Shown: positions 24,956-34,530, counted from the first letter of the stretch. The stretch: 64,000 nucleotides of DNA from Eubacteriales bacterium (GCA_030533405.1 JAUNJF010000014.1:1-64000); one strand, 5' to 3'. The notes: a model not told the origin generated them from the letters alone. Program-made: numbers and translations.

Positions 24956-27178
24956 TTATTTCTTTGTCACACGGATTGCAAACACATCCTCTTTCACTGT
25001 GAGAGTAAGTTTGCCACCCTTCTTTAACTTACCAAATAAAATCTCATCCACAAAAAGAGATTTGACATCATTTCGAATGACGCGGTCCACCTCTCTGGCA
25101 CCAAATTCGTGACTAATTCCCTTCTTCTTTACAAGCAACTTTGCTTCTTCCTCTGCTGTAAATGTAATAGACTTCTCCTGCAACTGCTTTAACAGCTCGT
25201 CCAGTTTCTTTTCCACAACCAAAGTCGCCATCGCATCATCCATACTGTTAAACACTACTATTTTGTTCAATCGATTACGAAATTCCGGCTGAAATGTATT
25301 CTTTACCGCGTCCATAATCACACCATTTGATGCATTTACACTTTGGAATCCAATACCATTCTTTCCAATCTGCTTGGCACCTGCATTGGATGTCATAATT
25401 ACAATAATATTTCTAAAATCTGCCTTTCGTCCCTGATTGTCCGTAAGCGTTGCATAATCCATAACCTGAAGCAAAACATTATAAATGTCCGCATGTGCCT
25501 TTTCAATCTCATCTAACAATAAAACCGCCGAAGGATTTTTGCGAACCGCTTCCGTCAAAAGTCCACCCTCTTCATATCCAACATAACCAGCCGGAGAACC
25601 AATCAACTTAGCTACCGCATGCTTTTCGCCATACTCACTCATATCAAAACGAATCAACTTCACGCCAAGCTCTTTTGCCAACGTCCTTGCAATCTCTGTT
25701 TTACCAACGCCTGTCGGACCAACAAATAATAAACTCGCCAAAGGCTTGTTCTCTTCTAACAATCCTGCTTTAGAATATTTGACTGCATTTACAACTTGAT
25801 CAATTGCTTCATCCTGACCGAATATCTGATTCTTTAATCGCTTCTCCAAATCTACCAAACCAGATACATCATCTGTTTTCACGGTTTCTATCGGCACACG
25901 GCAAATCTTCGTCAAAACCTCATTGATTACCGCCTTATCTACTGTCTGTGTTTTCTTCTCTGTTGGATGCAACTTTCTGTATGCGCCAGCCTCGTCCATC
26001 AAATCAATCGCTTTATCTGGAAGAAATCGCTCATGAATATATTTTGCACTCATCTCAGCAGCATATGCAATCACACCCTTTGCAAACTTAACACCATGGT
26101 ATTTTTCATATTTTGATTGCAATCCTTCAAGAATTTCAATCGTCTCATCAATACTCGGCTCTGATATCTCCACATTTTGAAATCTTCTGACAAGACTTTT
26201 GTTCTTCTCAAAATATTTCTTATATTCCTCATAAGTCGTTGCACCAATAAAACGAATATGGCCATCTGTAAGATATGGTTTTAACAAATTCGATGCATCA
26301 AAAGAACTCTCTCCCACAGCACCTGCACCCGAAAGATTGTGAATCTCATCTATATAAATGATTGGCTTTTCTTCCTTTCCAATCTCCGCCAAGACCTTCT
26401 TAAATCGTTTTTCAAAATCTCCTCGATACTGCGTTCCTGCAAGCATCCCACCAAGATCAAGCGCAAATACCTTTGCACCTGCAAGTGGTTCTGGCACACG
26501 ATCCTCCTGTATCATTTTTACTAATCCATATGTAATCGCTGTCTTACCAACACCAGGCTCACCAATATGAAGTGGATTGTTTTTATCCTTACGACACAGA
26601 ATTTGAATGGTTCGATCAAGTTCAACTTCTCGCCCAATCAACGGATTCGCGTCAGCAAGTGTATCATTCAAACAAGGTGCATACAACTTCTGACTATTTG
26701 TCTGCTCATCCTCTTCTTCCATGTAATATACCGATTCTTCAATCTCTTCCGAATGTTCATCTTCAATATTCGCGAATTCCTGCAGCAAACTCGCCTCTTT
26801 CACATCCTGCTTTTCCATAAAATATGTCGCATAACTGTTCTCAAGATTCCAAATTGCATGAAGAATATGTCTGACGCACACCTCATCACAACCACTGTTG
26901 TACGCACTCTGTCCAGCGAAGCTAAGAAGCTGGTTCACCCCCATAGATAATTCCGGTGTCACACCTTTTACCTGCTCCATATAGTTCTCATTATATTCTT
27001 CAATATCTGAAACTAACATCCGAAGATTTCCACCACACTCTTTAAATGCCCATCGAAAGGTATCATCATCAAGCATCATGAGCAAGATAATCTCTGGTGT
27101 TACATATTCATAATGATTGGACTGCGCATATTTTATTGCCTGCTGCAATATCCACATCACTTCTTTTGATAATTCCAT
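24956..27178 (-). CDS. clpA: ATP-dependent Clp protease ATPase subunit ClpA
   Basis: 740 aa: N-terminal Clp_N repeat domain (residues 1-145), D1 AAA+ (GEPGVGKTAI, IIYIDEIHN, arginine finger region KSLVRRFQNV), no long ClpB-type middle domain, D2 AAA+ (GPTGVGKTEI, LLLDEIEKAH), and a ClpP-docking IGF tripeptide in KNGIGFQSV. It unfolds N-degron substrates delivered by ClpS and feeds ClpP (not in this window). AGGAGG lies seven bases before the ATG. Confidence 0.95.
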   Translation of the reverse strand: MELSKEVMWILQQAIKYAQSNHYEYVTPEIILLMMLDDDTFRWAFKECGGNLRMLVSDIEEYNENYMEQVKGVTPELSMGVNQLLSFAGQSAYNSGCDEVCVRHILHAIWNLENSYATYFMEKQDVKEASLLQEFANIEDEHSEEIEESVYYMEEEDEQTNSQKLYAPCLNDTLADANPLIGREVELDRTIQILCRKDKNNPLHIGEPGVGKTAITYGLVKMIQEDRVPEPLAGAKVFALDLGGMLAGTQYRGDFEKRFKKVLAEIGKEEKPIIYIDEIHNLSGAGAVGESSFDASNLLKPYLTDGHIRFIGATTYEEYKKYFEKNKSLVRRFQNVEISEPSIDETIEILEGLQSKYEKYHGVKFAKGVIAYAAEMSAKYIHERFLPDKAIDLMDEAGAYRKLHPTEKKTQTVDKAVINEVLTKICRVPIETVKTDDVSGLVDLEKRLKNQIFGQDEAIDQVVNAVKYSKAGLLEENKPLASLLFVGPTGVGKTEIARTLAKELGVKLIRFDMSEYGEKHAVAKLIGSPAGYVGYEEGGLLTEAVRKNPSAVLLLDEIEKAHADIYNVLLQVMDYATLTDNQGRKADFRNIIVIMTSNAGAKQIGKNGIGFQSVNASNGVIMDAVKNTFQPEFRNRLNKIVVFNSMDDAMATLVVEKKLDELLKQLQEKSITFTAEEEAKLLVKKKGISHEFGAREVDRVIRNDVKSLFVDEILFGKLKKGGKLTLTVKEDVFAIRVTKK

Positions 27179-27211
27179 TAGTGTTCCTCCTATTCAAGGT
27201 ATCGGCACGAT

Positions 27212-27271
27212 TCATGAAATGAATCCTGCCATGTCGTCGGAACACATTCCAGTTATGAAACTTCGTTTCAT
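27212..27271 (-). other. 19-codon minigene candidate between clpS and clpA
   Basis: The last codons of clpS (GAG GAG GAA CAC TAA TG) create an exact copy of the clpA ribosome site plus ATG. From it a 19-codon frame reads MKRSFITGMCSDDMAGFIS and stops. The same 16-mer (CATTAGTGTTCCTCCT on the plus strand) occurs at 27176-27191 and 27269-27284. It may be a translated spacer or a scar of a 93-bp duplication. Confidence 0.35.
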
Positions 27272-27573
27272 TAGTGTTCCTCCTCTGTCACCATTCGGAA
27301 TGGGAACCCCTCAGCCTTTGCTCGTGCAAGGGCTTCTCCAACCTTGGTGGTAGCAATATCATATGGGTATTTTCCAACAATTGCCTTTCCATTTTTATGC
27401 ACCTGCATCATAATCGCCTGTGCCGTCATTTCATCCTTATGAAAAATATCCATTAATACCTCTACAACAAATTCCATTGTCGTAAAATCATCATTTAGCA
27501 TAATCACATGATACTGCTTAGGCTCCTTTATTCTATGTTTCGTACGTTCTTTTATCGCGTCTTTTGTTGCCAT
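27271..27573 (-). CDS. clpS: ClpS adaptor protein (N-recognin)
   Basis: 100 aa with the ClpS core: YHVIMLNDDFTTMEFVVEVL (the NDD(Y/F)T motif contacting the N-degron amine), EMTAQAIMMQVHKNGKA and GKYPYDIATTKV. It hands N-degron proteins to ClpA. First gene of the clpS-clpA-aat cluster. AGGGAGAAAT precedes the ATG. Confidence 0.95.
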   Translation of the reverse strand: MATKDAIKERTKHRIKEPKQYHVIMLNDDFTTMEFVVEVLMDIFHKDEMTAQAIMMQVHKNGKAIVGKYPYDIATTKVGEALARAKAEGFPFRMVTEEEH

Positions 27574-27696
27574 CTATTTCTCCCTCTATAAACCTTTGCT
27601 TCCAATATATTTCCGTAAAAAGTATTATATCATACTTATACTTTGTTTTCCTAGATTCGCTCATAGAACTTTACACATAAAAACAATGCCGGCTTT

Positions 27697-28506
27697 TCAT
27701 TTTTTATAAATTGCATATACGTTGCTACCACTCAATCTTCTTACATTGAGTGCAACAAGATAAACATGTTCACCCTTTCTGATCCCAATTGCCTGACTGC
27801 CGGGCATAACAGCATTCACAACACCACTATGATATCTTACTTCTGCAAACTTTTTCACAAAAGTATGTCTGGATGCGTGATTAAACTTAGATAATACCGT
27901 GCCTTCTATTACTTGATAATCTCTTCTTAGTATACACATTAACTTGCGACCATCATACCAAAGAAATGCTACGCATGTAACAAATGCAAGAATACCTAAA
28001 GCCACATATTTCATTATCGCCGTAAAAACAGAGGCACCTCCATTTACGGATGAATGGGCTGCAATATACTCCTGCTTTCTCTCTTCTAACAAACCCCTCA
28101 CTTTTTCGTGATCAACCATCGCATCATATTCTTCTAAAAAGCTATTATAATATGCCTCAAATGCTTCCTTATCGTAAGTAATTTCGCCTGTTTTTCTGGT
28201 GGCCTCTTTATCCAGAAAATCTACTTCTTTATGAAATGTTTTTCCATCTGCATATGCTTTTCTATCGCCATACAACTCTTTTGTTATGGTCTCCTCTGTT
28301 TCGTAAAATCCCGATAAATCCGGGCCCGAAACAGACTCTTTTACTACACCGGTACTAAGCTTTGCCACCATCCCGCCGGCAATCACTGTAATAGAAAGAA
28401 ACATAAAAATCATAAGTATAGTAAATTCCAAACTAGCTAATTTTTGTGATTGTAAAATCCTCTGATGCACATATTCATCTGGCGCACTCCATTCTTCTTC
28501 CCACAT
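27697..28506 (-). CDS. hypothetical bitopic membrane protein
   Basis: 269 aa with two membrane segments (about residues 24-48 and 166-186). A charged helical extracytoplasmic region lies between them (KEVDFLDKEATRKTGEIT), and a C-terminal beta-rich cytoplasmic region follows (FAEVRYHSGVVNAV...GEHVYLVALNVRRLSG). I do not recognise a family. It stands between the clp cluster and the lysC terminator. Confidence 0.6.
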   Translation of the reverse strand: MWEEEWSAPDEYVHQRILQSQKLASLEFTILMIFMFLSITVIAGGMVAKLSTGVVKESVSGPDLSGFYETEETITKELYGDRKAYADGKTFHKEVDFLDKEATRKTGEITYDKEAFEAYYNSFLEEYDAMVDHEKVRGLLEERKQEYIAAHSSVNGGASVFTAIMKYVALGILAFVTCVAFLWYDGRKLMCILRRDYQVIEGTVLSKFNHASRHTFVKKFAEVRYHSGVVNAVMPGSQAIGIRKGEHVYLVALNVRRLSGSNVYAIYKK

Positions 28507-28627
28507 AAACCCAACCTCTCTTTTTTAGTAAACGGATTCTTCGCATTTCGCTTTGCTACATATTCAAGAACACTTAATTTTATCTATTTTTTTAATTATA
28601 ACAAAAATGAAAACCTGTTTCTAGAAC

Positions 28628-28710
28628 AAAGCGGCGTATGTTCGAGTATTATCTTGAGTCCTGTGGCCAAGACCTATAGAAAATTCAAGTAATTTCCTAT
28701 AAAGTATAAA
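28628..28710. repeat. dispersed structured repeat, copy B (83 bp)
   Basis: Matches 16353-16435 over exactly 83 bp (GCGGCGTATGTTCG, CCTATAG, AATTTCCTATAAA conserved). The stem CTTG/CAAG replaces CTCG/CGAG of copy A, which preserves pairing. It again follows an intrinsic terminator on the minus strand. It lies in a 284-base gap with no gene. Confidence 0.7.
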
Positions 28711-28746
28711 AAGCCGCAATCCCTTTATCATCAAAGGATTGCGGCT
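28706..28746 (-). terminator. intrinsic terminator of lysC
   Basis: The 11-bp arms AGCCGCAATCC/GGATTGCGGCT with a 12-base loop are followed on the minus strand by TTTTTATACTTT. It lies 45 bases past the aspartate kinase stop. Confidence 0.85.
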
Positions 28747-28790
28747 ATATTGACATTTTTAACCCATGGCAACCAGATGTTTTACACTGA

Positions 28791-30101
28791 TTATTTAATA
28801 AATGTCTTATAAATCGCACGAATTGCTGTATCAAAATCTTTGTTCTGTACACCAATAATGATATTCAACTCAGAAGAACCCTGATCAATCATTTTAATGT
28901 TGATTCCTTCTTTTGCCAATGCTGTAAACAACTTACCAGCAGTACCACTCGCAGACTTCATACCACGACCTACTACTGCAATCAATGCCAAACCGGCTTC
29001 AATCTCCACAGAATCTGGCTCAGCCAAACGATGAATTGAAGAAACAACACTCTGTTCCTTGTCAATAAACTCATCTGCATGAACAACAATTGTCATAGTA
29101 TCAATACCTGATGGCATATGCTCAAATGAAATATTGTTCTCCTCAAATGCCTGAAGAACCTTACGACCAAATCCGATTTCTGCATTCATCATAGCCTTTG
29201 TAATAAAGATAGTACAGAAGTCCTTCTTACCAGCAATACCTGTAATAACATGATCCTGCTTCTGACATGTACTCTCAACAATCCATGTACCTGGATCCTC
29301 TGGTGCATTTGTATTACGGATATTGATTGGAATACCACAATGACGAACTGGGAAAATAGCATCCTCATGAAGAACAGAAGCACCCATGTAAGAAAGCTCA
29401 CGAAGCTCTCTATAAGTGATATACTTAATTGGCTCTGGATTGTCAACAATACGAGGATCTGTTACTAAGAATCCAGATACATCTGTCCAGTTCTCGTATA
29501 CATCTGCCTTACTAGCTCTTGCAACAATAGAACCAGTCACATCAGAACCACCACGTGAAAATGTCTTCACATTGCCATCCTTACCCATTCCATAAAATCC
29601 TGGGATAACAGCTGTCTCACACTCAGCCAATCGCTCTCTTAACTTGCGATATGTTTTATAATCATTTAAGTTACCCTCTTCGTTGAAGTAAATAACTTCT
29701 GCTGCGTCGATAAATGTAGCACCTAAATAGCATGCCATAATCTTACCATTTAAAAACTCACCTCTGGATGCAGCAAAATCACTCTGTGGATTCTCACGAA
29801 GTGTTGCTTCAATCTCCTTAAAATCCTCATCCAAAGAAAAATCTAAACCTAAACCAGTGATAATCTCATCGTAACGAACTTTGATTGCTTTCATCTCATC
29901 CGCAATATCCACGCCATTATTAGCACTCTCATATGCATGAAGTAACATATCTGTTACCTTTGTATCATCATCAAATCTCTTACCAGGAGCAGAAGGAACC
30001 ACATAAACACGATCTGGATCTGCTTTAATAATCTTTCCAACTTTTTCAAACTGCTCTGCACTAGCTAATGAACTACCACCAAATTTTACTACTTTTTTCA
30101 T
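28791..30101 (-). CDS. lysC: aspartate kinase
   Basis: 436 aa. N-terminal amino-acid kinase domain: KVVKFGGSSLASAEQFEKV, AASRGEFLNGKIMACYLGA, TFSRGGSDVTGSIVARA and YENWTDVSGFLVTDPRIV. A C-terminal pair of ACT domains (residues about 290-436) mediates feedback. It makes aspartyl phosphate for Lys/Met/Thr and diaminopimelate synthesis. The leader is only about 115 bases, with a TTGTCA/TATAAA-like promoter and no recognisable lysine riboswitch. Confidence 0.95.
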   Translation of the reverse strand: MKKVVKFGGSSLASAEQFEKVGKIIKADPDRVYVVPSAPGKRFDDDTKVTDMLLHAYESANNGVDIADEMKAIKVRYDEIITGLGLDFSLDEDFKEIEATLRENPQSDFAASRGEFLNGKIMACYLGATFIDAAEVIYFNEEGNLNDYKTYRKLRERLAECETAVIPGFYGMGKDGNVKTFSRGGSDVTGSIVARASKADVYENWTDVSGFLVTDPRIVDNPEPIKYITYRELRELSYMGASVLHEDAIFPVRHCGIPINIRNTNAPEDPGTWIVESTCQKQDHVITGIAGKKDFCTIFITKAMMNAEIGFGRKVLQAFEENNISFEHMPSGIDTMTIVVHADEFIDKEQSVVSSIHRLAEPDSVEIEAGLALIAVVGRGMKSASGTAGKLFTALAKEGINIKMIDQGSSELNIIIGVQNKDFDTAIRAIYKTFIK

Positions 30102-30215
30102 ATTACAACGCCTCTCTTATTTATATGCATTTATAAAATCCTAAACGATTCCATTTTATAGGCAAAAGAACAAATTGACAAGTAAAAGTCGATATTTTTT
30201 TCATTTTTTTGTATT

Positions 30216-32840
30216 CTAACGAATCACATCACCAATTTCATCTATCAGTGTCTGATATTCTTTCATAAAGGAATCATGGTTATTATCTATATACTCTACA
30301 TTTTCTTCTCTTGCAGCCATTTCAAGTGCCAATGCAAGTTCAAATAAATCATTCGCCCCAATATTTTTGGAATTGGACTTAACCGCATGTATTTTCACTG
30401 TATATTCCTTCCAATTCTTCTCGGAATAAAGCGTATTCAACGCTTCAACTTCATTGTTTGAAGCATATAGTCCAACGATTTCCTCATAGAGGTCCTGATC
30501 TTCCATACAATACTTTAATCCATCTTGCATGTTAATTTTCAGTGTAGTCTGTAGGAACTGTTTTAGTGATTTCTTTGGTTTTTCGTGGTTTTCTAAAACA
30601 GTTGCATCGATTTCAACATCATTTGACGAATCACTCTTCATAACTAACTCTTTTGGCAAATACTGAATCAAAATCTCCTCCAATTTCTCGCCCTTTACTG
30701 GTTTGGACATAAAGTCGTCAAAGCCATTTCCAAGAAACATCTCTCTGGCACCATGAATTGCATTTGCCGTTAACGCTATAATTGTTGCATTTGCGGATTC
30801 ATTATGCGATAACTTTCTAATACGTTTTACAGTTTCAATACCATCCATTTCAGGCATCATATAATCCATAAAAATAACATCGTACGTATTTGTTTTTACA
30901 AGTTCTATACTTGCCTGTCCACTCAAAGCGGTTGTAATTTGAATCCCTGTCTGTTTCAGCAACGCTTTGACAATTTGGAGATTCATCTCGTTATCATCTA
31001 CAACCAAAATCTTAGCTTCAGGAGCATGGAAAGATTCTTTATATTTTTTCCTTGTCATTTCAGAACTCCTGATTATTTCACTCATATCGCCAATCGGAGC
31101 TTCGTTAATAATCTTTTGTTCCAGATCGAAATAAAACTCAGAACCTTCTCCATAGATACTCTCTAATTTTAATTCTGTATTCATCAGCTTTAACAGACTC
31201 ATTGTGATACTAAGCCCCAGACCTGTTCCCTCAATATTTCTGTTAATATCCTCATCTACGCGCTGAAAAGCGCTAAACATTTTATCAATGTCTTCTTGAC
31301 GTATACCAATTCCCGTATCCTTCACACTCACACGAAGCTTAACCATTCCGTCATGCTTCCCTTTTAGGGACAATGCAAATGACACCTGACCTTCTCTCGT
31401 ATACTTAATTGCATTTGTAAGCAGGTTCATAATAATCTGTCTAAGTCTAACATCGTCTCCATACATCTCAGCTGGTATATTAGAATCAATCTCAAACTCC
31501 AAATCCAGATTTTTCTTTCTTGCACGATCATAACTCATCACATATAAATCATGAATCAAAGACGGGGTATCATATGTAGCTGGCACAATATCCATCTTAC
31601 CATTTTCAATCTTTGAAAAATCCAAAATATCGTTAATTAACGACAAAAGTAGCGTACCCGCATCTTTTATATTTCCTGCATATCCAAGAATCTTTTCATC
31701 TTCACATTCACGAATAATCAATTCATCCATACCAAGTACAGCATTAATTGGTGTTCTAATCTCATGACTCATATTGGCAAGAAAATCACTCTTCGCTTTA
31801 TTTGCATTTTCAGCCATTCTCTGACTTGCCTTTGCTTCTCTAAGATTTTTTCTTTCCTGTGTGATGTCATGTAAAAAATAAATTGAGTACATCAAATCCC
31901 CGAATTCATCTTTTACATCTGTCTGCTCAAGGTTACAGACCATTTCCTTATTCTTAATCGATACGATATCATCTTGACGACCGTCAAATAAGATATCTAA
32001 CCCATTTTCCTCCAGTTCCTGATGGGTAACCCCTAGATTCTCATATGTAATATCATTGCACATTACAATTTTCCCTTCACTATCTGCAATGAGAACAGGA
32101 ACACGCACATCTCTAAATACATACTCAGACACATGCTCCTTCGTAAGACCAAACATCTTATGATTGGTAGAAATCTGGAACAAAACCATGGCTGAAATAA
32201 ATGCACTAATACAACTGCCTGGAATTGCCGCAGTATGGAATATAGACGGCACCAATGTATCTAAAATATATCCCGTAAATAAGATTGGTCCAAAGAGACA
32301 ATATTTCTTTAATACATATCTCTCTCTTTCCTTTGTCGCCTTCTTCCAACCATATCGAAGTATGACATAATACTGACAAAGTGCCGCCAAAATACTTGCA
32401 AACTGCACCATTCTAGCCCAAGACATATCCGACCTGTACCAGTATCCCCAAGGTGTTGTAACAAATGTAACCGCCTTTTTTTGAATAATCTGTGTCCAAG
32501 CAATCAAGGATGCAATCGTAAATCCCAACAAAAATATTTGTTCCTTTCTCCGACTGTAATCCGTTATCTCCGCCACATATCGAATAATATACATCATGTA
32601 CACCGTAACTGCCAAAAGCGCAATGGCCCTTGCAAAATATGCAACATCCGAATCATAGCAAAGACTCATCCATGCATATCCAAAATTCCAGAAAAATACA
32701 CACCAACATACATTCCACATAAAAGCCCCTACCAAGGTTCTTCCAGTAGAACGATAATTAATCACCCCAAGTATAAATGCTGTTAACCCCATTCCTACTA
32801 AGACAAATGCGATCAAAGAACTAATAACATACTGATTCAT
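30216..32840 (-). CDS. 7TM hybrid sensor histidine kinase with receiver and HPt domains
   Basis: 874 aa: N-terminal 7TM region (residues 1-230), PAS-like domain (VPVLIADSEGKIVMCNDITY), HisKA MSHEIRTPIN, HATPase NLLTNAIKYT, DTGIGI, GTGLGLSI, receiver ILVVDDN...FMDYMMPEMDG...MSKPV, and a C-terminal HPt with HAVKSNSKNIGA. The complete His-Asp-His relay is within one chain, so it probably passes phosphate to an unlinked response regulator. GGAGG is seven bases before the ATG. A paralogue of 16851-19229. Confidence 0.93.
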   Translation of the reverse strand: MNQYVISSLIAFVLVGMGLTAFILGVINYRSTGRTLVGAFMWNVCWCVFFWNFGYAWMSLCYDSDVAYFARAIALLAVTVYMMYIIRYVAEITDYSRRKEQIFLLGFTIASLIAWTQIIQKKAVTFVTTPWGYWYRSDMSWARMVQFASILAALCQYYVILRYGWKKATKERERYVLKKYCLFGPILFTGYILDTLVPSIFHTAAIPGSCISAFISAMVLFQISTNHKMFGLTKEHVSEYVFRDVRVPVLIADSEGKIVMCNDITYENLGVTHQELEENGLDILFDGRQDDIVSIKNKEMVCNLEQTDVKDEFGDLMYSIYFLHDITQERKNLREAKASQRMAENANKAKSDFLANMSHEIRTPINAVLGMDELIIRECEDEKILGYAGNIKDAGTLLLSLINDILDFSKIENGKMDIVPATYDTPSLIHDLYVMSYDRARKKNLDLEFEIDSNIPAEMYGDDVRLRQIIMNLLTNAIKYTREGQVSFALSLKGKHDGMVKLRVSVKDTGIGIRQEDIDKMFSAFQRVDEDINRNIEGTGLGLSITMSLLKLMNTELKLESIYGEGSEFYFDLEQKIINEAPIGDMSEIIRSSEMTRKKYKESFHAPEAKILVVDDNEMNLQIVKALLKQTGIQITTALSGQASIELVKTNTYDVIFMDYMMPEMDGIETVKRIRKLSHNESANATIIALTANAIHGAREMFLGNGFDDFMSKPVKGEKLEEILIQYLPKELVMKSDSSNDVEIDATVLENHEKPKKSLKQFLQTTLKINMQDGLKYCMEDQDLYEEIVGLYASNNEVEALNTLYSEKNWKEYTVKIHAVKSNSKNIGANDLFELALALEMAAREENVEYIDNNHDSFMKEYQTLIDEIGDVIR

Positions 32841-33061
32841 CCTTTGTCCTCCATATCCAAATCGTTTTTCAATTCAAATTCCACCGTACCCGAAATATAT
32901 TCTTTTCCCAATGTACTTCTATCTTACCACAATTACCGCAAAATGTCCTTATGATAAATAAATTTACCTATTTATTTCAAATCATTTTTTGCTTCTTCGA
33001 ACCAACCTACTACCGCCCACGATGTACCTTCTACATAACATTTATAAAATCGCCATTCCCC

Positions 33062-33802
33062 TTATTTATCATACTTTTCAAAGCTGTATCTGCGTCGCTT
33101 ACTTGATTGATTATTAAACTGCACATGCGGACACTTTATACATGCCATACAACGAACACATTTGTCTTCCATCCACTGCGGCTTTCCATCTACCATTTTA
33201 ATTAAACTGGATGGACAATTTTTTGCGCACATACCACACCCTGTGCACCCCTCATCTGCGTGGAATTTCTTAACAGACATGTATTTATCACAAAGAAATT
33301 TCATACTTGAAGTCAAAATACCATCTATAAAAGTCCACTTTGGAAGCATATGTTCTTTGCGGTCCACCTGTGTTTTAACTTTCTCGATTAAAGATTTTGA
33401 TGCCTTTATTTCCGCAAAAACTCTTTCATCTGGCCTTAAATCACTGAACATAATATAATTGCTTGTCATTTCAATATCAAAGCATGCATGAAGTGGATAT
33501 CCTTTTTTCTCAAGTTCCTTTTTAAGCATTGTACCAGCACCACCTGGACCTCCGCCATGTGTAAAAATGTTATACAAATACTCAATGTGACCATTCAAAC
33601 TTAATTTTCGAATAAATTCTAAAACAGTCTTAGGAATACCCGAATAATACACTGGCATAACAAAACCAACAGACTCACCTTCTAACACCTCATAAACATA
33701 TTCCTGCTTCTTCATGGCATCACTGATATCAATTTTGTGTTCATCACGCATACAGTGTGCGACATATTTTGAATTACCCGTTCCAGAAAAATAAAAAATC
33801 AT
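33062..33802 (-). CDS. EFR1-type flavodoxin-ferredoxin protein
   Basis: 246 aa. The N-terminal flavodoxin-like fold has the FMN loop FYFSGTGNSKYVA and GGGPGGAGT. The C-terminal 2x[4Fe-4S] region has CTGCGMCAKNCP (canonical) and CVRCMACIKCPH. The second motif has CxxCxxCxxCP, one residue shorter than the normal CxxCxxCxxxCP. It probably transfers electrons from ferredoxin-like donors to a flavin or partner enzyme. Monocistronic. Confidence 0.88.
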   Translation of the reverse strand: MIFYFSGTGNSKYVAHCMRDEHKIDISDAMKKQEYVYEVLEGESVGFVMPVYYSGIPKTVLEFIRKLSLNGHIEYLYNIFTHGGGPGGAGTMLKKELEKKGYPLHACFDIEMTSNYIMFSDLRPDERVFAEIKASKSLIEKVKTQVDRKEHMLPKWTFIDGILTSSMKFLCDKYMSVKKFHADEGCTGCGMCAKNCPSSLIKMVDGKPQWMEDKCVRCMACIKCPHVQFNNQSSKRRRYSFEKYDK

Positions 33803-33891
33803 ACTATTCTCCTTTTATCGTAATGTAAATCCATTGTATCACATTTACTTCATGCTTTGTGAGTAAAAAAACGCAAATCTTTTACAAGTAT

Positions 33892-33930
33892 AAAAAATAG
33901 GAAACCCATCTATAAGGTTTCCCACTATTT
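33892..33930 (-). terminator. intrinsic terminator after the first blaI gene
   Basis: On the minus strand the stem AATAGTGGGAAACC...GGGTTTCCTATT is followed by a T tract (TTTTTTATAC). It lies 49 bases past the blaI stop. Confidence 0.7.
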
Positions 33931-33978
33931 TCCAATCAATTATAAGATAATATCACTTTTACAAAAATTTGATAATTC

Positions 33979-34344
33979 CTATTCATCATCACGATGTTCC
34001 TCAATCAACTGAATCAACTCATCCGCTTCCGATTTTGAAAGATTGCCATTGCCAAGAAAAGAAGAAATAAATGCTGGCAAAGAACCACCAAAACTCTTCT
34101 GAACAATACGCTCACTTTCATATTTCTGTACACGTTCTCTAGGAACCAAAACACTTACAACACTCTCTTCATTCTGAACCAATCCCTTTGCACAGAGTTT
34201 TCTAAGAATTGTATACGTTGTAGACTTCTTCCATTCTAATTCCGCTTCACATAATTTTACTAACTTTCCTGATTCTACTGGCGCATGATTCCAAATCACA
34301 TTCATCATACGATATTCACTTTCACATAATAGTAATTCATCCAT
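33979..34344 (-). CDS. BlaI/MecI/CopY-type repressor (copy 1)
   Basis: 121 aa from ATG 34342-34344, with GGGAGG eight bases upstream. The winged helix reads LCESEYRMMNVIWNHAPVES, then WKKSTTYTILRKLCAKGLV; the C-terminal dimerisation region contains KSFGGSLPAFISSFL. A protease cleavage site like that of BlaI cannot be assigned. It is autoregulated by two dyads in its own promoter (34365-34404) that match those of two plus-strand promoters nearby. Confidence 0.9.
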   Translation of the reverse strand: MDELLLCESEYRMMNVIWNHAPVESGKLVKLCEAELEWKKSTTYTILRKLCAKGLVQNEESVVSVLVPRERVQKYESERIVQKSFGGSLPAFISSFLGNGNLSKSEADELIQLIEEHRDDE

Positions 34345-34364
34345 TTTTCTAGCCTCCCAATCAG

Positions 34365-34416
34365 GTTTATAATCATAAACTGTTTGTAGTTTATCATTGT
34401 AAACCGCTTCTGTCAA
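34365..34416 (-). promoter_or_regulatory. blaI-1 promoter with two repressor dyads
   Basis: On the minus strand: TTGACA (34411-34416), 17 bases, TAAACT (34388-34393). Dyad 1 GTTTACAATGATAAAC (34389-34404) overlaps the -10. Dyad 2 GTTTATGATTATAAAC (34365-34380) lies just downstream. The same arrangement occurs at 34462 and 38532. Confidence 0.8.
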
Positions 34417-34461
34417 TCTTTTTTCAAAAACAAATTAGTTCTGCAAAAGTAAAAAAATGTA

Positions 34462-34514
34462 TTGACAAAGCTGTTTATTCAGAGTAAACTGACGTCAGTT
34501 TATTGACAATAAAC
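34462..34514 (+). promoter_or_regulatory. lipoprotein promoter with two BlaI-type dyads
   Basis: TTGACA (34462-34467), 17 bases, TAAACT (34485-34490). Dyads GTTTATTCAGAGTAAAC (34473-34489) and GTTTATTGACAATAAAC (34498-34514) flank a TGACGTCA spacer. Nearly identical to the promoter of the second blaI gene. Confidence 0.8.
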
Positions 34515-34530
34515 AGGAGAGGGCTAAAAA

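Noticed and set aside
30102..30215. Possible lysine riboswitch upstream of aspartate kinase
   Set aside because: The leader is only about 115 bases and shows no lysine-element core; a simple promoter explains it.
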